Shown one piece after another: positions 16,891-24,879 of a stretch of 64,000 bases of DNA. Within the stretch, counting starts at the first letter, position 1, and every line of letters begins with the position of its first letter. This stretch comes from DATBSK01 sp964501785 (lineage in GTDB: Bacteria; Actinomycetota; Acidimicrobiia; IMCC26256; PALSA-555), in NCBI GenBank assembly GCA_964501785.1, contig CAZCUD010000007.1, positions 62,001-126,000 of the forward strand, written 5' to 3'. The position numbers were made by a program, and so were the translations under genes. A model generated the notes under the pieces. The model was given only the letters and a program-made list of their open reading frames with translations, had not been told where the DNA came from and ran no database searches.

Positions 16891-18446
16891 GCCTCGATCC
16901 CGCGTCGCTCCAGGTGCTCGCGGCCCGGCTCAGCGGTGTGGCCGACGAGATGGGGGCGGTGCTGCGCCGGGGCGCGTCGAGCCCGAACATCAAGGAGCGA
17001 GCCGACTGCTCGGCCGCGTGCTTCACTGCCGACGGCCAGCTCCTCGCGCAGGCCGAGCACATCCCCGTGCATCTCGGCTCGATGCCCTTCGCGGTGCGGG
17101 CCGTGATCGAGGATCTCGGCGGCGCCGTCGAGCCGGGGGACCAGCTCGTGTGCAACGACCCCTTCCGTGGGGGGACCCACCTCAACGACGTGACGTCGGT
17201 GGCACCCGTGCACGTCGGCGGCCGGCTCGTCGGCTGGGTGGCGAACCGGGCTCACCACGCCGACCTCGGTGGCACCGCACCCGGCTCGATGCCACCGGAC
17301 GCGGTGGACATCTCCGAAGAGGGCCTGCGGCTCGCGCCGGTCCTGCTGACGGCCGAGGTGCAGCGCCGGATCGTCGACGCGTCGCGCACACCCGCCGAGC
17401 GGCGGGGAGATCTCGACGCGCAGCAGGGGGCCAACGTCGTCGGCGCCGCACGGCTCGCCGCGATCGTCGAGGCGATGGGCTCGATCGGCGACCTCGCCGC
17501 CGTGCTCGACTACGGCGAGCGTCGGATGCGCGCCGCGATCCGGGAGCTGCCCGACGGCACGTACCGCTTCGCCGACGTGCTCGACTCCGCGGGTCCGCGC
17601 CCCGAGCAGCAGACGCCGACGCCGATCGTCGTCACGCTCGGCATCGTGGGTGACGAAGCGACGTTCGACTTCACCGGCACGGGCGCCCAGCGACCGGGCA
17701 ACGTCAACGCCGTCGAGGCGGTCACGATCAGCGCGGTGGCGTTCGCGGTCCGGGCCGCCACCGACTCGACGGTGCCCGCCAACGGTGGCGCGCTGCGTCC
17801 GGTGTCGGTGGTGACCGAGCCCGGAACCGTCGTGGCCGCGGTGCCGCCGGTCGCGGTGGGCGCGGGCAACGTCGAGGTGAGCCAGCGGGTCGCCGACGTG
17901 TGCCTCGGGGCGCTCGCGGCGGCGGCCCCCGAGCGGTTGGGCGCTGCGGGACAGGGGACGATGAACAACGTGCTCGTCGGCGGCCGTGACGGCGCGCCGG
18001 AGCCGTGGGTGTACTACGAGACGATCGGCGGGGGCCAGGGTGCGCGCCCGTGGGCCGCCGGCATGAGCGGCGTCCACACCGCGATGACGAACACCGCGGA
18101 CACCCCGGTCGAGGCGCTCGAGCGCGCGCTGCCGGTGCGCGTGCGCCGGTACGGGCTGCGCGCCGGCTCCGGCGGGACGGGGGTGCACGCCGGAGGCGAC
18201 GGCATCGAGCGCGAGCTGGAGGTGCTCGAGGACGCGGTGCTGTCGCTCGTGACCGAGCGCCGGACGAGCGCTCCCTGGGGCCTCGCGGGCGGTGCCCCGG
18301 GAGCCGTCGGCGAGAACTGGCTGCTGCCGGGCGGCGACGAGGCTCGGGCGACGCGCCTGCCCGACAAGTGCACGGTGGAGCTCGCGGCCGGCGACGTGCT
18401 GCGGGTGCGGACCCCGGGCGGAGGCGGGTGGGGCAAAGTAGACTAA
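16887..18446 (+). CDS. Hydantoinase B/oxoprolinase family protein, B subunit
   Basis: 519 residues. Characteristic blocks: SPNIKERADCSAACF, LLAQAEHIPVHLGSMP, the metal-binding NDPFRGGTHLNDVT, VANRAHHADLGGTAPGSMP, and YYETIGGGQGARP with HTAMTNTADTPVEALE near the C-terminus. It pairs with the A subunit through a GTGA overlap to form the ATP-dependent amidohydrolase or carboxylase. The last codons contain the TAGACT box used by the downstream antitoxin gene. Confidence 0.92.
   Translation: MSLDPASLQVLAARLSGVADEMGAVLRRGASSPNIKERADCSAACFTADGQLLAQAEHIPVHLGSMPFAVRAVIEDLGGAVEPGDQLVCNDPFRGGTHLNDVTSVAPVHVGGRLVGWVANRAHHADLGGTAPGSMPPDAVDISEEGLRLAPVLLTAEVQRRIVDASRTPAERRGDLDAQQGANVVGAARLAAIVEAMGSIGDLAAVLDYGERRMRAAIRELPDGTYRFADVLDSAGPRPEQQTPTPIVVTLGIVGDEATFDFTGTGAQRPGNVNAVEAVTISAVAFAVRAATDSTVPANGGALRPVSVVTEPGTVVAAVPPVAVGAGNVEVSQRVADVCLGALAAAAPERLGAAGQGTMNNVLVGGRDGAPEPWVYYETIGGGQGARPWAAGMSGVHTAMTNTADTPVEALERALPVRVRRYGLRAGSGGTGVHAGGDGIERELEVLEDAVLSLVTERRTSAPWGLAGGAPGAVGENWLLPGGDEARATRLPDKCTVELAAGDVLRVRTPGGGGWGKVD
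18439..18444 (+). promoter_or_regulatory. -10-like box of the toxin-antitoxin pair
   Basis: TAGACT at 18439-18444 lies inside the last codons of the hydantoinase B gene, 6 nt before ATG 18451. It matches the actinobacterial TAnnnT -10 consensus and the spacing of leaderless promoters; no -35 box is evident. Confidence 0.45.
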
Positions 18447-18450
18447 GTCC

Positions 18451-18705
18451 ATGACCAAGTCGGTTGAAGACCTCGACGTGGTGGGCATCCACGAGGCCAA
18501 GACGCACCTGTCTCGTCTGGTCGAGCGCGTCGAGGGCGGCGAGGAGATCGCGATCGCCCGTCGCGGCGAGATCGTGGCCCGACTCGTGCCCGTGCCCCCG
18601 ACTCGACGCCCGGTCCTCGGGCTCGACGTGGGTCGGGTCGTCGTGCACGACGACTTCGATGCCCCGCTCCCCGACGACGTGCTCGCGGCGATGGAGCGGG
18701 AGTGA
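18451..18705 (+). CDS. Phd/YefM-type antitoxin
   Basis: 84 residues. The N-terminal fold is that of Phd/YefM antitoxins: VVGIHEAKTHLSRLVERVEGGEEIAIARRGEIVARLVPV read as strand, helix and strand blocks; the acidic C-terminal tail would bind and neutralise the toxin. It overlaps the PIN toxin by GTGA. Such antitoxins usually repress their own operon. Confidence 0.85.
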   Translation: MTKSVEDLDVVGIHEAKTHLSRLVERVEGGEEIAIARRGEIVARLVPVPPTRRPVLGLDVGRVVVHDDFDAPLPDDVLAAMERE

Positions 18706-19091
18706 GGCTGCTGCTCGACACGCACGTGTTCCTGTGGGCCAACGCGGCGCCCGCGCGCCTGGGTGAGCGACGTGCGCTCCTCGAGGACCCGGCCACGGAG
18801 CGACTGTTCTCGGCGGCGTCGTCGTGGGAGATCGCCATCAAGGTCGGTCTCGGGCGCCTCGAGCTCCCGGAGGACCCGAGCACCTGGGTGCCGGCCCGGG
18901 TGCGGGCGATCGCCGCGAGCCCGGTCGCCGTGGAGCACGAGCACGCGCTGGCCGTGGCCGCGCTCCCGCCGCACCACGGAGACCCGTTCGATCGACTGCT
19001 CGTCGCGCAGGCACGCAGCCTCGGCGTCCCGATCCTCACCGCCGATCGTGGCTTCGGTGCCTACGACGTGGAGGTGCTGACGATCGGTTGA
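18702..19091 (+). CDS. PIN-domain toxin ribonuclease (VapC-like)
   Basis: 129 residues. PIN-domain acidic residues: Asp in LLLDTHVFLWA (residue 6), Glu in SSWEIAIK, Asp in HGDPFDRLLVAQA and Asp in ILTADRGF. The LLDTHVFLW start and WEIAIK are typical of the PIN group paired with Phd-type antitoxins. It should be a magnesium-dependent endoribonuclease, often acting on tRNA or rRNA. GTG 18702 overlaps the antitoxin stop. Confidence 0.88.
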   Translation: MRLLLDTHVFLWANAAPARLGERRALLEDPATERLFSAASSWEIAIKVGLGRLELPEDPSTWVPARVRAIAASPVAVEHEHALAVAALPPHHGDPFDRLLVAQARSLGVPILTADRGFGAYDVEVLTIG

Positions 19092-19133
19092 ACCGCGTCG
19101 CGGGCGGGTGGTGACGCGATGACGACCGAGTGC

Positions 19134-19796
19134 TCAGCACCACACCGCGACCGGCCTCCCGTGGCTGTCCGGCTCTGGTGGGTCGGGGAGGCTGAACGCG
19201 ACGCCCGTGGCGACCCGATGGGCGCTCCACGCCACGGCGGCCGCGTCGAGGAGGTCGTCGGGCCGGGTGCCGGGAAGGCGCACCGGGGCGACGTCGATCC
19301 CGCACGACGTGAGGAGGCCTCGCCGCGCCGCTCGGCCCTCGGCGGTCTGCTTCCGGCTCGGCAGCGGAGCACCGGCCATCGTCGCGAACGAGCACTCGGG
19401 ATGGACCTCGCGGAAGCGCGCCGGGTCGCTCGCCCAGTGGGGGGCGGCGTCGACGATCTTCGGCAGCAGGTTCCAGGCCTGGCGAGAGAGGCTCTTGCCG
19501 GTCAGCCGGATCGCGACGCGCCTCGCCTGGTCGTAGTCGAGCCCCGCCGCGGCGAGCGGCGGGGACGGGAAGATGGTGCTGCGGCGCGGACCGAGGAACG
19601 CGCGCGCGGCGGTGTCGCTCGCTCGGGCGCCGGGCGTGGTCTCGCCCATCGGCATGTCGATCCCGATCACCCGGGCGGGATCGCCGACGAGGTCGCCGAT
19701 CGAGGTGACGACGGCACACTCGACGAAGCGGCCGGCTTCGAGCGCGACGACGACCCATCCGCCGCGCGCGCCGTCGACGCCCAGCACTCGGGTCAT
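19134..19796 (-). CDS. DUF429 family protein (predicted RNase H-like nuclease)
   Basis: 220 residues. Starts VLGVDGARGGWVVVAL, the RNase H-fold first strand with its Asp, then VIGIDMPMGE, the RRSTIFPSPP region and REVHPECSFA; LDAAAVAWSAHRVATG near the end carries the last conserved Asp. DUF429 proteins are predicted nucleases of unknown target. The gene stands alone between the toxin-antitoxin pair and the sigma/membrane-protein pair. Confidence 0.85.
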   Translation of the reverse strand: MTRVLGVDGARGGWVVVALEAGRFVECAVVTSIGDLVGDPARVIGIDMPMGETTPGARASDTAARAFLGPRRSTIFPSPPLAAAGLDYDQARRVAIRLTGKSLSRQAWNLLPKIVDAAPHWASDPARFREVHPECSFATMAGAPLPSRKQTAEGRAARRGLLTSCGIDVAPVRLPGTRPDDLLDAAAVAWSAHRVATGVAFSLPDPPEPDSHGRPVAVWC

Positions 19797-19831
19797 GGCG
19801 CGCTGCTATCACAGCGCGCCCGCTGAGGCGA

Positions 19832-20554
19832 CTACTCCGGTCGACCCGGGGGGTCGGCGCCCGGCGTGCCGCCCGATTGGCCCGGGGTGTCGCCGGACCG
19901 GCCGGGCGCGGTGGCGCCGGGGGTGTCGCCGGTCTGGCCGGGTGCGGTGGCACCCGGGGTGCTGCCCGAGAGTCCCGGCGCGGTGCCCGTCTGGCCCGGC
20001 GCGGTGGCAGCGGGGGTGTCGCCCGTCCGGCCTGGTGCGGTCAGCGACGGCGTGCCGCCCTTCGCGTCGGGCTCGGCCGGGACGGCGGGGATCGTGTCGG
20101 CCTCGCCCCGACCGGGCACCGCCGGCGTGGCGGCGGGATCCCCGGAGGTCGGGTCTTCGGCGGCGGGGTCCTCGGCTTCGCGCTCGTCGGGCTCGTCCGA
20201 CTCGGACCCGGGGGCCGGGGCGTCGATGCCGACGCTGCCGAGCACGTCACGGACCGGTCCCTGCACCGCGTCGGGGAGTGCCCCCGCGGCCCCGAGGCCG
20301 CCGACGGCCAGCAGGGCGCCGGCGCCGATCACGCCGACGAGTACGAGGCGCCGCCTGGCTCCGACCCGCGAGGGTGCTCCGTCGACCGCGGCGACCATGC
20401 GGGTGACGACCGCGTCGTCGGCCGCGGGGACCGGCCCGGGGCGGAGTCGCCCCAGGAGGTCGGCGACCTTCTCGTAGCCCTCCGGTGCACGGCCGGTGCC
20501 GTCGAAGAGGTCCTCGACCGTCGTGTCGTCGAGGTCACGCAGGCGCAACGCCAC
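19832..20554 (-). CDS. Single-pass membrane protein with Pro/Gly/Thr repeat tail, paired with ECF sigma factor
   Basis: 240 residues. Cytoplasmic helical region of about 70 residues, one membrane helix (LVLVGVIGAGALLAVGGLGAAGAL), an acidic linker (SESDEPDEREAEDPAAED) and an extracellular tail of about six imperfect repeats of T-A-P-G-x-T-G-D/x-T-P-G. It lies 30 bp downstream of an ECF sigma gene. That place is normally held by an anti-sigma factor, but the zinc HxxxCxxC motif is absent, so anti-sigma activity is inference. The tail looks like a flexible cell-wall spacer. Confidence 0.7.
   Translation of the reverse strand: MALRLRDLDDTTVEDLFDGTGRAPEGYEKVADLLGRLRPGPVPAADDAVVTRMVAAVDGAPSRVGARRRLVLVGVIGAGALLAVGGLGAAGALPDAVQGPVRDVLGSVGIDAPAPGSESDEPDEREAEDPAAEDPTSGDPAATPAVPGRGEADTIPAVPAEPDAKGGTPSLTAPGRTGDTPAATAPGQTGTAPGLSGSTPGATAPGQTGDTPGATAPGRSGDTPGQSGGTPGADPPGRPE
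19845..20045. repeat. Imperfect 30-36 bp tandem repeats in the membrane-protein tail
   Basis: Repeating units encode TAPGxTGDTPGA-like peptides at the C-terminus of the 19832 gene. Units differ by substitution and by small in-frame length changes. Confidence 0.7.
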
Positions 20555-20584
20555 ACCTCTACATCGCCGAGCCGGTGTCAGGCG

Positions 20585-21160
20585 TTACACCGTGTCGGAC
20601 GGATCGTCGGTGTGGCGGGGGTCGTCCACCAGCTCCGCGAGCCGACGCAGCGCCCGGTGCTGGAGCACCCGCACCGTCCCGGGTCGGGTTCGCAGCGCCT
20701 TCGCCGTCTCCGCGACGCTCAGCCCGGCCACGACCCGCAGCATCACGACGTCGGCCTGCCGATCGGGGAGCCGGCGCACCACGGCCAGCGCTGATGCCGA
20801 GTCGAGCTGCGCGGCGGCCTCGGCGGCCGGGTCGTCGCCGTCGGGGACCTCGGCCAGCGCGTCGGTCGGGACGGGGTCGGTGGCCCGGCGGGCCCGGCGG
20901 CGGCCGGCGTCGATCGCGCGGCGCCGGGCGATGGTGAAGACCCATCCCCGGAAGGCCGACTCGTCGCCCTCGAAGCGGTGCAGGGCCTCGGCGACGTTCA
21001 CGAAGACGTCCGAGGCGAGGTCTTCGGCCTCTCCGGGGCTCCGCGCGCGCAGGTACGCGAGCACCGACGGGTACAGACGGCGGTACAGGGCGCCGAGCGC
21101 CGCGGCCGAGCCACGCTTCGCCTCATCGAGCACCCCCTCGAACTCGGGCTCCGGCACCAC
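20585..21160 (-). CDS. ECF-type RNA polymerase sigma factor
   Basis: 191 residues. Region 2 is LYPSVLAYLRARSPGEAEDLASDVFVNVAEAL followed by FRGWVFTIARRRAID (seen as helices 2.1-2.4); region 4 is LPDRQADVVMLRVVAGLSVAETAKALRTRPGTVRVLQHRALRRL, a helix-turn-helix. It lacks regions 1 and 3, as ECF sigma factors do. It would direct RNA polymerase to stress- or envelope-related promoters. The following membrane protein is the likely partner. GTG start with GGGGGAG upstream. Confidence 0.9.
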   Translation of the reverse strand: MVPEPEFEGVLDEAKRGSAAALGALYRRLYPSVLAYLRARSPGEAEDLASDVFVNVAEALHRFEGDESAFRGWVFTIARRRAIDAGRRRARRATDPVPTDALAEVPDGDDPAAEAAAQLDSASALAVVRRLPDRQADVVMLRVVAGLSVAETAKALRTRPGTVRVLQHRALRRLAELVDDPRHTDDPSDTV

Positions 21161-21241
21161 GCGACTCCCCCGAACGTCGCCCTGCCCGGCCGATCATGCC
21201 CGAGGATCGAGAGAAGCGCGGCGTTCGCTGCCTGCCCGCGG

Positions 21242-21715
21242 TCAGGCGTCGAGCGGGGACACGCTCACGATCTCGACCTTGAAGGTCCGCTTGGGGCCCT
21301 CGAAGTCGACCTGATCGCCGGGGCCCTTGCCCATGAGGACCGTGCCGAGCGGCGACGACGACGAGAGGACGTCGTAGGTCTCGTGGCGCTCCTCGATCGA
21401 GCCGACCAGGTAGGTGGTCGTGTCGTCCTCGTCGTCCATCCGGATCTCGACGACGGTGCCGGGCTGGACGACGTCGCCCTCGGCGTCGGCCACGATGACC
21501 GCGCTCTTCAGGATCGCCTCGAGGTGGCGGATCCGGGCCTCGTTGTGCCCTTGCTCGTTCTTGGCGGCGTCGTAGTCGGCGTTCTCCCGGAGGTCGCCGT
21601 GCTCGCGGGCGCGCTCGATCCACTGGGAGATCTCGGAGCGGCGGGGGCCCGACCGGTGCTCGAGCTCCTCGGCGAGTCGGGCGTGCGCGGCGGGGGAGAG
21701 GTGCGTCTCCTCCAT
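21242..21715 (-). CDS. greA: Transcription elongation factor GreA
   Basis: 157 residues, the normal GreA length. The N-terminal coiled-coil (LSPAAHARLAEELEHR ... ISQWIERAREHGDLRENADYDAAKNEQGHNEARI, in blocks) carries the acidic tip residues D and E in GDLRENADYDAAK that reach the polymerase active site; the C-terminal FKBP-like domain ends SVSPLDA. It stimulates cleavage of backtracked RNA. ATG 21715 has TACGCT six bases upstream on the minus strand (21722-21727) and no Shine-Dalgarno, consistent with a leaderless message. Confidence 0.96.
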   Translation of the reverse strand: MEETHLSPAAHARLAEELEHRSGPRRSEISQWIERAREHGDLRENADYDAAKNEQGHNEARIRHLEAILKSAVIVADAEGDVVQPGTVVEIRMDDEDDTTTYLVGSIEERHETYDVLSSSSPLGTVLMGKGPGDQVDFEGPKRTFKVEIVSVSPLDA

Positions 21716-21749
21716 CCCGAGAGCGTACTTGGGCTAGGAAGGGCGCCCT

Positions 21750-22595
21750 CTGGTCTTCGTCCTCTCCGTCCTCGCCGCCCTCACCTACGGCGCCGGCGAC
21801 TTCCTCGGCGGGATCGCGACGAAGCGCACCGCGGACTCCCTGCCGGTCGTGGTCGTGTCGTCGTTCGCCGGCGTCGGGATCCTGCTGGCGGTCGTGGCGC
21901 TCATCCCGTCGGACCCGACGAGCGCCGACTTCGCGTGGGGCGCCGCGGCCGGCGTCGCGGGCGGGACGGGGGTCGTCCTCTTCTATCGGGCGCTCGCGAC
22001 GGGCGTGATGAGCGTCGTGGCGCCCGTCGCGGCCGTGACGGGGGCGGTCGTCCCGGTCGTCGCGGGGCTGCTCCTCGGCGAGCGCCCGGGCGTGGTGGCG
22101 CTCGTGGGCGTCGGGATCGCGGTCGTGGCGGTGGCGTTGCTGGCGCGCGAGGTCCCCGGCTCCGAGGAGCACCCGACGGCGGATCGTCGCCAGGCCTTCC
22201 TCCTCGCCCTCGGCGCCGGCGCGGGGTTCGGCGGGTTCTTCGTGCTCCTCGACCGCACCGGCGACGACGCGGGCGTCTGGCCCCTCGTGGCGTCGCGCAC
22301 CACCACCCTGGTCCTCGCGGTGCTCGTCGCCGTGCTGCTGCGTCGGGCGGTGCTCCCGACCCGGGGCGCCGTCGGCCTGTCGGTCGGGACCGGCGTCTTC
22401 GACATGGCTGCGAACGTCCTCTTCCTGGTCGCCAACCGGGAGGGTTTGCTCGCGCTCGTCTCGGTGATCACGTCGCTGTACCCGGCGAGCACCATCGCCC
22501 TCGCGCAGGTCTTCCTCGGTGAGCGCCTGGCTCGCCATCAGCTCATCGGGCTCGGCCTCGCAGCGGTCGCGGTCGTGCTCATCGCCGGCACCTGA
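21750..22595 (+). CDS. EamA/DMT-family transporter, probable CTG start
   Basis: 281 residues from CTG 21750, close to the usual 280-300 for this family, with about ten membrane helices in two EamA halves (each ending with a LGE motif: LLLGERPGVVAL and VFLGERLARHQL). The first helix (VFVLSVLAALTYGAGDFLGGIATKR) is encoded upstream of the first conventional start (GTG 21849), which would delete it. CTG 21750 is preceded by AGGAAGG (21736-21742) with 7-nt spacing, and a TAG lies five codons upstream. Such transporters export small metabolites; substrate unknown. Confidence 0.88.
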   Translation: MVFVLSVLAALTYGAGDFLGGIATKRTADSLPVVVVSSFAGVGILLAVVALIPSDPTSADFAWGAAAGVAGGTGVVLFYRALATGVMSVVAPVAAVTGAVVPVVAGLLLGERPGVVALVGVGIAVVAVALLAREVPGSEEHPTADRRQAFLLALGAGAGFGGFFVLLDRTGDDAGVWPLVASRTTTLVLAVLVAVLLRRAVLPTRGAVGLSVGTGVFDMAANVLFLVANREGLLALVSVITSLYPASTIALAQVFLGERLARHQLIGLGLAAVAVVLIAGT

Positions 22596-22659
22596 CCCGG
22601 CGGCACCCCGACCAGATCGGCACCGGAGCAGGTGAGCGACCGAGGTCGTCGCAACCTGG

Positions 22660-22688
22660 TTGACCGTCTGTCCGGGTCCTGCGAGAAT
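22660..22688 (+). promoter_or_regulatory. Putative promoter of the leuB-ilvE-cimA leader
   Basis: TTGACC (22660-22665), 17-bp spacer, GAGAAT (22683-22688) with TGC immediately before it (extended -10). Transcription would start a few bases before the leader ATG 22698. Confidence 0.6.
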
Positions 22689-22697
22689 CGTCGGCCC

Positions 22698-22733
22698 ATG
22701 CGAGCACCGACCACCGTCATCGTCATCGACTAG
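22698..22733 (+). CDS. leuB-ilvE-cimA leader peptide (MRAPTTVIVID)
   Basis: An 11-residue ORF from ATG 22698 to TAG 22731-22733. Codons 7-10 read Val-Ile-Val-Ile (GTC ATC GTC ATC). The stop overlaps a hairpin and an intrinsic terminator follows, as in the leuA leader. The codons match branched-chain amino acids made by the downstream genes. Confidence 0.85.
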   Translation: MRAPTTVIVID

Positions 22734-22790
22734 CGAGCGCCCACCTCCGGCGCTCGCGGCCAACCGTCCACCCCCCGGTGGGCGGTTTTT
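22733..22790 (+). terminator. leuB-ilvE-cimA transcription attenuator
   Basis: Hairpin: GCGAGCGCC (22733-22741) with GGCGCTCGC (22749-22757). Terminator: ACCGTCCACC (22763-22772) with GGTGGGCGGT (22777-22786), one G-U pair, then a T-run to 22790. An alternative pairing, GCCCACC (22739-22745) with GGTGGGC (22777-22783), removes the terminator's 3' arm and could be the antiterminator. Both attenuators in this window run into the same TTTTTCGTTGC sequence. Confidence 0.85.
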
Positions 22791-22886
22791 CGTTGCGCAG
22801 GCGCCCGTCCACGCACGCACGACCGACCGACGCTCGACCGGGCTCGAGCACCAGGCACCAGACACGAGACAGGGGACCGACGACCA

Positions 22887-23885
22887 GTGGGACACCGGAT
22901 CGGGATCATCGGCGGGGACGGCATCGGCCCCGAGGTCGTCGCCCAGGCGATGAAGGTGATCGACGCGGCAGGCGTCGGCTACACGCCCGTGTCGTTCGAC
23001 CTCGGAGGCGAGCGCTACCTGCGCGACGGCGAGGTCCTGCCCGACAGCGACCTCGAGGCGATCCGTGGCTGTGACGCGGTGATGCTCGGCGCGGTCGGCA
23101 CCCCCGACGTGCCGCCGGGCGTGATCGAGCGCGGGCTGCTCCTGCGCCTGCGCTTCGAGCTCGATCTGTACGCCAACGTCCGCCCCTTCGTCGCGGGCCC
23201 CAGCCCGCTCAACGACGGGGTCGACATGGTCGTGATCCGCGAGAACACCGAGGGCGTGTACGCGGGCGAGGGCGGGTTCCTGCGTCACGGCACGCCGCAG
23301 GAGATCGCGACCCAGGGGTCGGTCAACACGCGCTTCGGCGTCGAGCGCTGCGTGCGCTACGCGTTCGAGGTCGCCGAGGCTCGCGAGCGCAAGCACGTCA
23401 CCCTCGTCCACAAGACCAACGTGCTGACGTTCTCGGGCGATCTGTGGGACCGCACGTTCCAGGTCGTCGCGGCGGAGCACCCCGACGTCGAGACCGGCTA
23501 CCACCACGTCGATGCCGCGTGCATCTACTTCGTGCAGGACCCGGGTCGCTACGACGTGGTCGTCACCGACAACCTCTTCGGCGACATCCTCACCGACCTC
23601 GGTGGCGCGGTCGCGGGCGGGATCGGCCGGGCCGCGTCGGCCAACCTCAACCCCGACCGCACCGGCCCGTCGATGTTCGAGCCCGTGCACGGCTCGGCGC
23701 CCGACATCGCCGGCACAGGAAGGGCCGATCCGCGCGCCGCGATCATCTCCGCGGCGATGATGCTGGAGTTCCTCGGCGAGGACGCGGCCGCCCGTCAGGT
23801 GCGGGCCGCGGTCGCCGAGTCCGACGACCTCACGGGGACGACGAGCGAGGTCGGCGACGCCATCGCCCGCCTCGTGGAGGCCTGA
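22887..23885 (+). CDS. leuB: 3-isopropylmalate dehydrogenase
   Basis: 332 residues, isocitrate/isopropylmalate dehydrogenase family. Starts IGIIGGDGIGPEVVAQA; RENTEGVYAGEGG and the catalytic Lys region VTLVHKTNVL follow, then the Mg-binding TDNLFGDILTDLGG and FEPVHGSAPDIAGTG. It oxidatively decarboxylates 3-isopropylmalate (leucine) and probably 3-methylmalate made by the CimA route. GTG 22887 begins at the family N-terminus. It is first in an operon with ilvE (47 bp) and cimA, behind the Val-Ile attenuator. Confidence 0.94.
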   Translation: MGHRIGIIGGDGIGPEVVAQAMKVIDAAGVGYTPVSFDLGGERYLRDGEVLPDSDLEAIRGCDAVMLGAVGTPDVPPGVIERGLLLRLRFELDLYANVRPFVAGPSPLNDGVDMVVIRENTEGVYAGEGGFLRHGTPQEIATQGSVNTRFGVERCVRYAFEVAEARERKHVTLVHKTNVLTFSGDLWDRTFQVVAAEHPDVETGYHHVDAACIYFVQDPGRYDVVVTDNLFGDILTDLGGAVAGGIGRAASANLNPDRTGPSMFEPVHGSAPDIAGTGRADPRAAIISAAMMLEFLGEDAAARQVRAAVAESDDLTGTTSEVGDAIARLVEA

Positions 23886-23932
23886 ACGGTCGACGCGAGG
23901 TCCGAGCCCGAGACCGTCATACTGGAGCAGGC

Positions 23933-24856
23933 ATGCCAATCGAGAAGACCGACAAGATCTGGATGGACGGCGAGCTCGTGCCGTGGGACGAGGCTCGCGT
24001 GCACGTCCTCACGCACACCCTGCACTACGGGTCGGGTGTGTTCGAGGGCATCCGCGCGTACCCGACGTCGCGCGGGCCGGCAGTCTTCCGACTCACCGAC
24101 CACATGCGCCGGCTCCACGACTCGGCGAGCCTCGTCCACATGGACATCCCGTACTCGGTCGAGGAGCTCGTCGCGGCGACGCTCGAGACGGTGCGGGTGA
24201 ACCAGGTCGAGTCGTGCTACATCCGGCCGATCGCGTTCCTCGGCTACGGCGAGATGGGGCTCAACCCGCTGCCGTGCCAGGTGAACGTGTCGATCGCGGT
24301 GTGGCCCTGGGGGACGTACCTCGGCGACGAGGGCCTCGCCAAGGGCGTGCGCATGAAGATCTCGACCTGGCGTCGCATGGACCCCAACATCAACCCGGTC
24401 GCGGCGAAGGGCACGGGCATCTACATCAACTCGAGCCTGGCCAAGGTCGAGGCGCTCCACGGCGGCTACGACGAGGCGATCCTGCTCAACCCGTCGGGCA
24501 CCGTCGCCGAGGCGACGGGCGAGAACATCTTCGTGGTGAAGGGGGGCGTCCTCTTCACGCCGCCGCTGTCGGCGGGCGCGCTCGACGGCATCACCCGCGA
24601 CTCGGTGATGACGATCGCGCGCGACTTCGGGTACGAGGTGCGCGAGGAGCAGCTGCTGCGCACCGACCTGTACCTCGCCGACGAAGCGTTCCTGTGCGGC
24701 ACCGCCGCCGAGATCGTGCCGATCCGCGAGGTCGACGACCGGGAGATCGGCGACCCCGGCGAGATCACCCGCAAGATCCAGGAGACCTACTTCGCGACGG
24801 TGCACGGCCAGGTCGAGAAGTACGCCGACTGGCTGGAGTACGCGAACGATGCCTGA
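23933..24856 (+). CDS. ilvE: Branched-chain amino acid aminotransferase
   Basis: 307 residues, PLP fold type IV. Early blocks DKIWMDGELVPWDEARVHVLTHTLHYGSGVFEGIRAY (in parts) are typical; the PLP Lys159 sits in NPVAAKGTGIY, and EATGENIFVV and FLCGTAAEIVPI complete the active site. It makes leucine, isoleucine and valine from their keto acids with glutamate. ATG 23933 has a GGAGCAGGC leader. Placed between leuB and cimA, consistent with a branched-chain operon. Confidence 0.95.
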   Translation: MPIEKTDKIWMDGELVPWDEARVHVLTHTLHYGSGVFEGIRAYPTSRGPAVFRLTDHMRRLHDSASLVHMDIPYSVEELVAATLETVRVNQVESCYIRPIAFLGYGEMGLNPLPCQVNVSIAVWPWGTYLGDEGLAKGVRMKISTWRRMDPNINPVAAKGTGIYINSSLAKVEALHGGYDEAILLNPSGTVAEATGENIFVVKGGVLFTPPLSAGALDGITRDSVMTIARDFGYEVREEQLLRTDLYLADEAFLCGTAAEIVPIREVDDREIGDPGEITRKIQETYFATVHGQVEKYADWLEYANDA

Positions 24857-24879
24857 CCAGCGCTTCGCGCGCACGACGC

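Noticed and set aside
16581..18977. Minus-strand frame of 798 codons
   Set aside because: Antisense to the hydantoinase B gene and toxin-antitoxin pair; translation is histidine/arginine-rich shadow sequence.
21123..23939. Very long minus-strand reading frame of 938 codons
   Set aside because: It lies opposite greA, the EamA transporter and leuB, has no domain-like composition, and is explained by GC-rich third codon positions that remove stops on the opposite strand.
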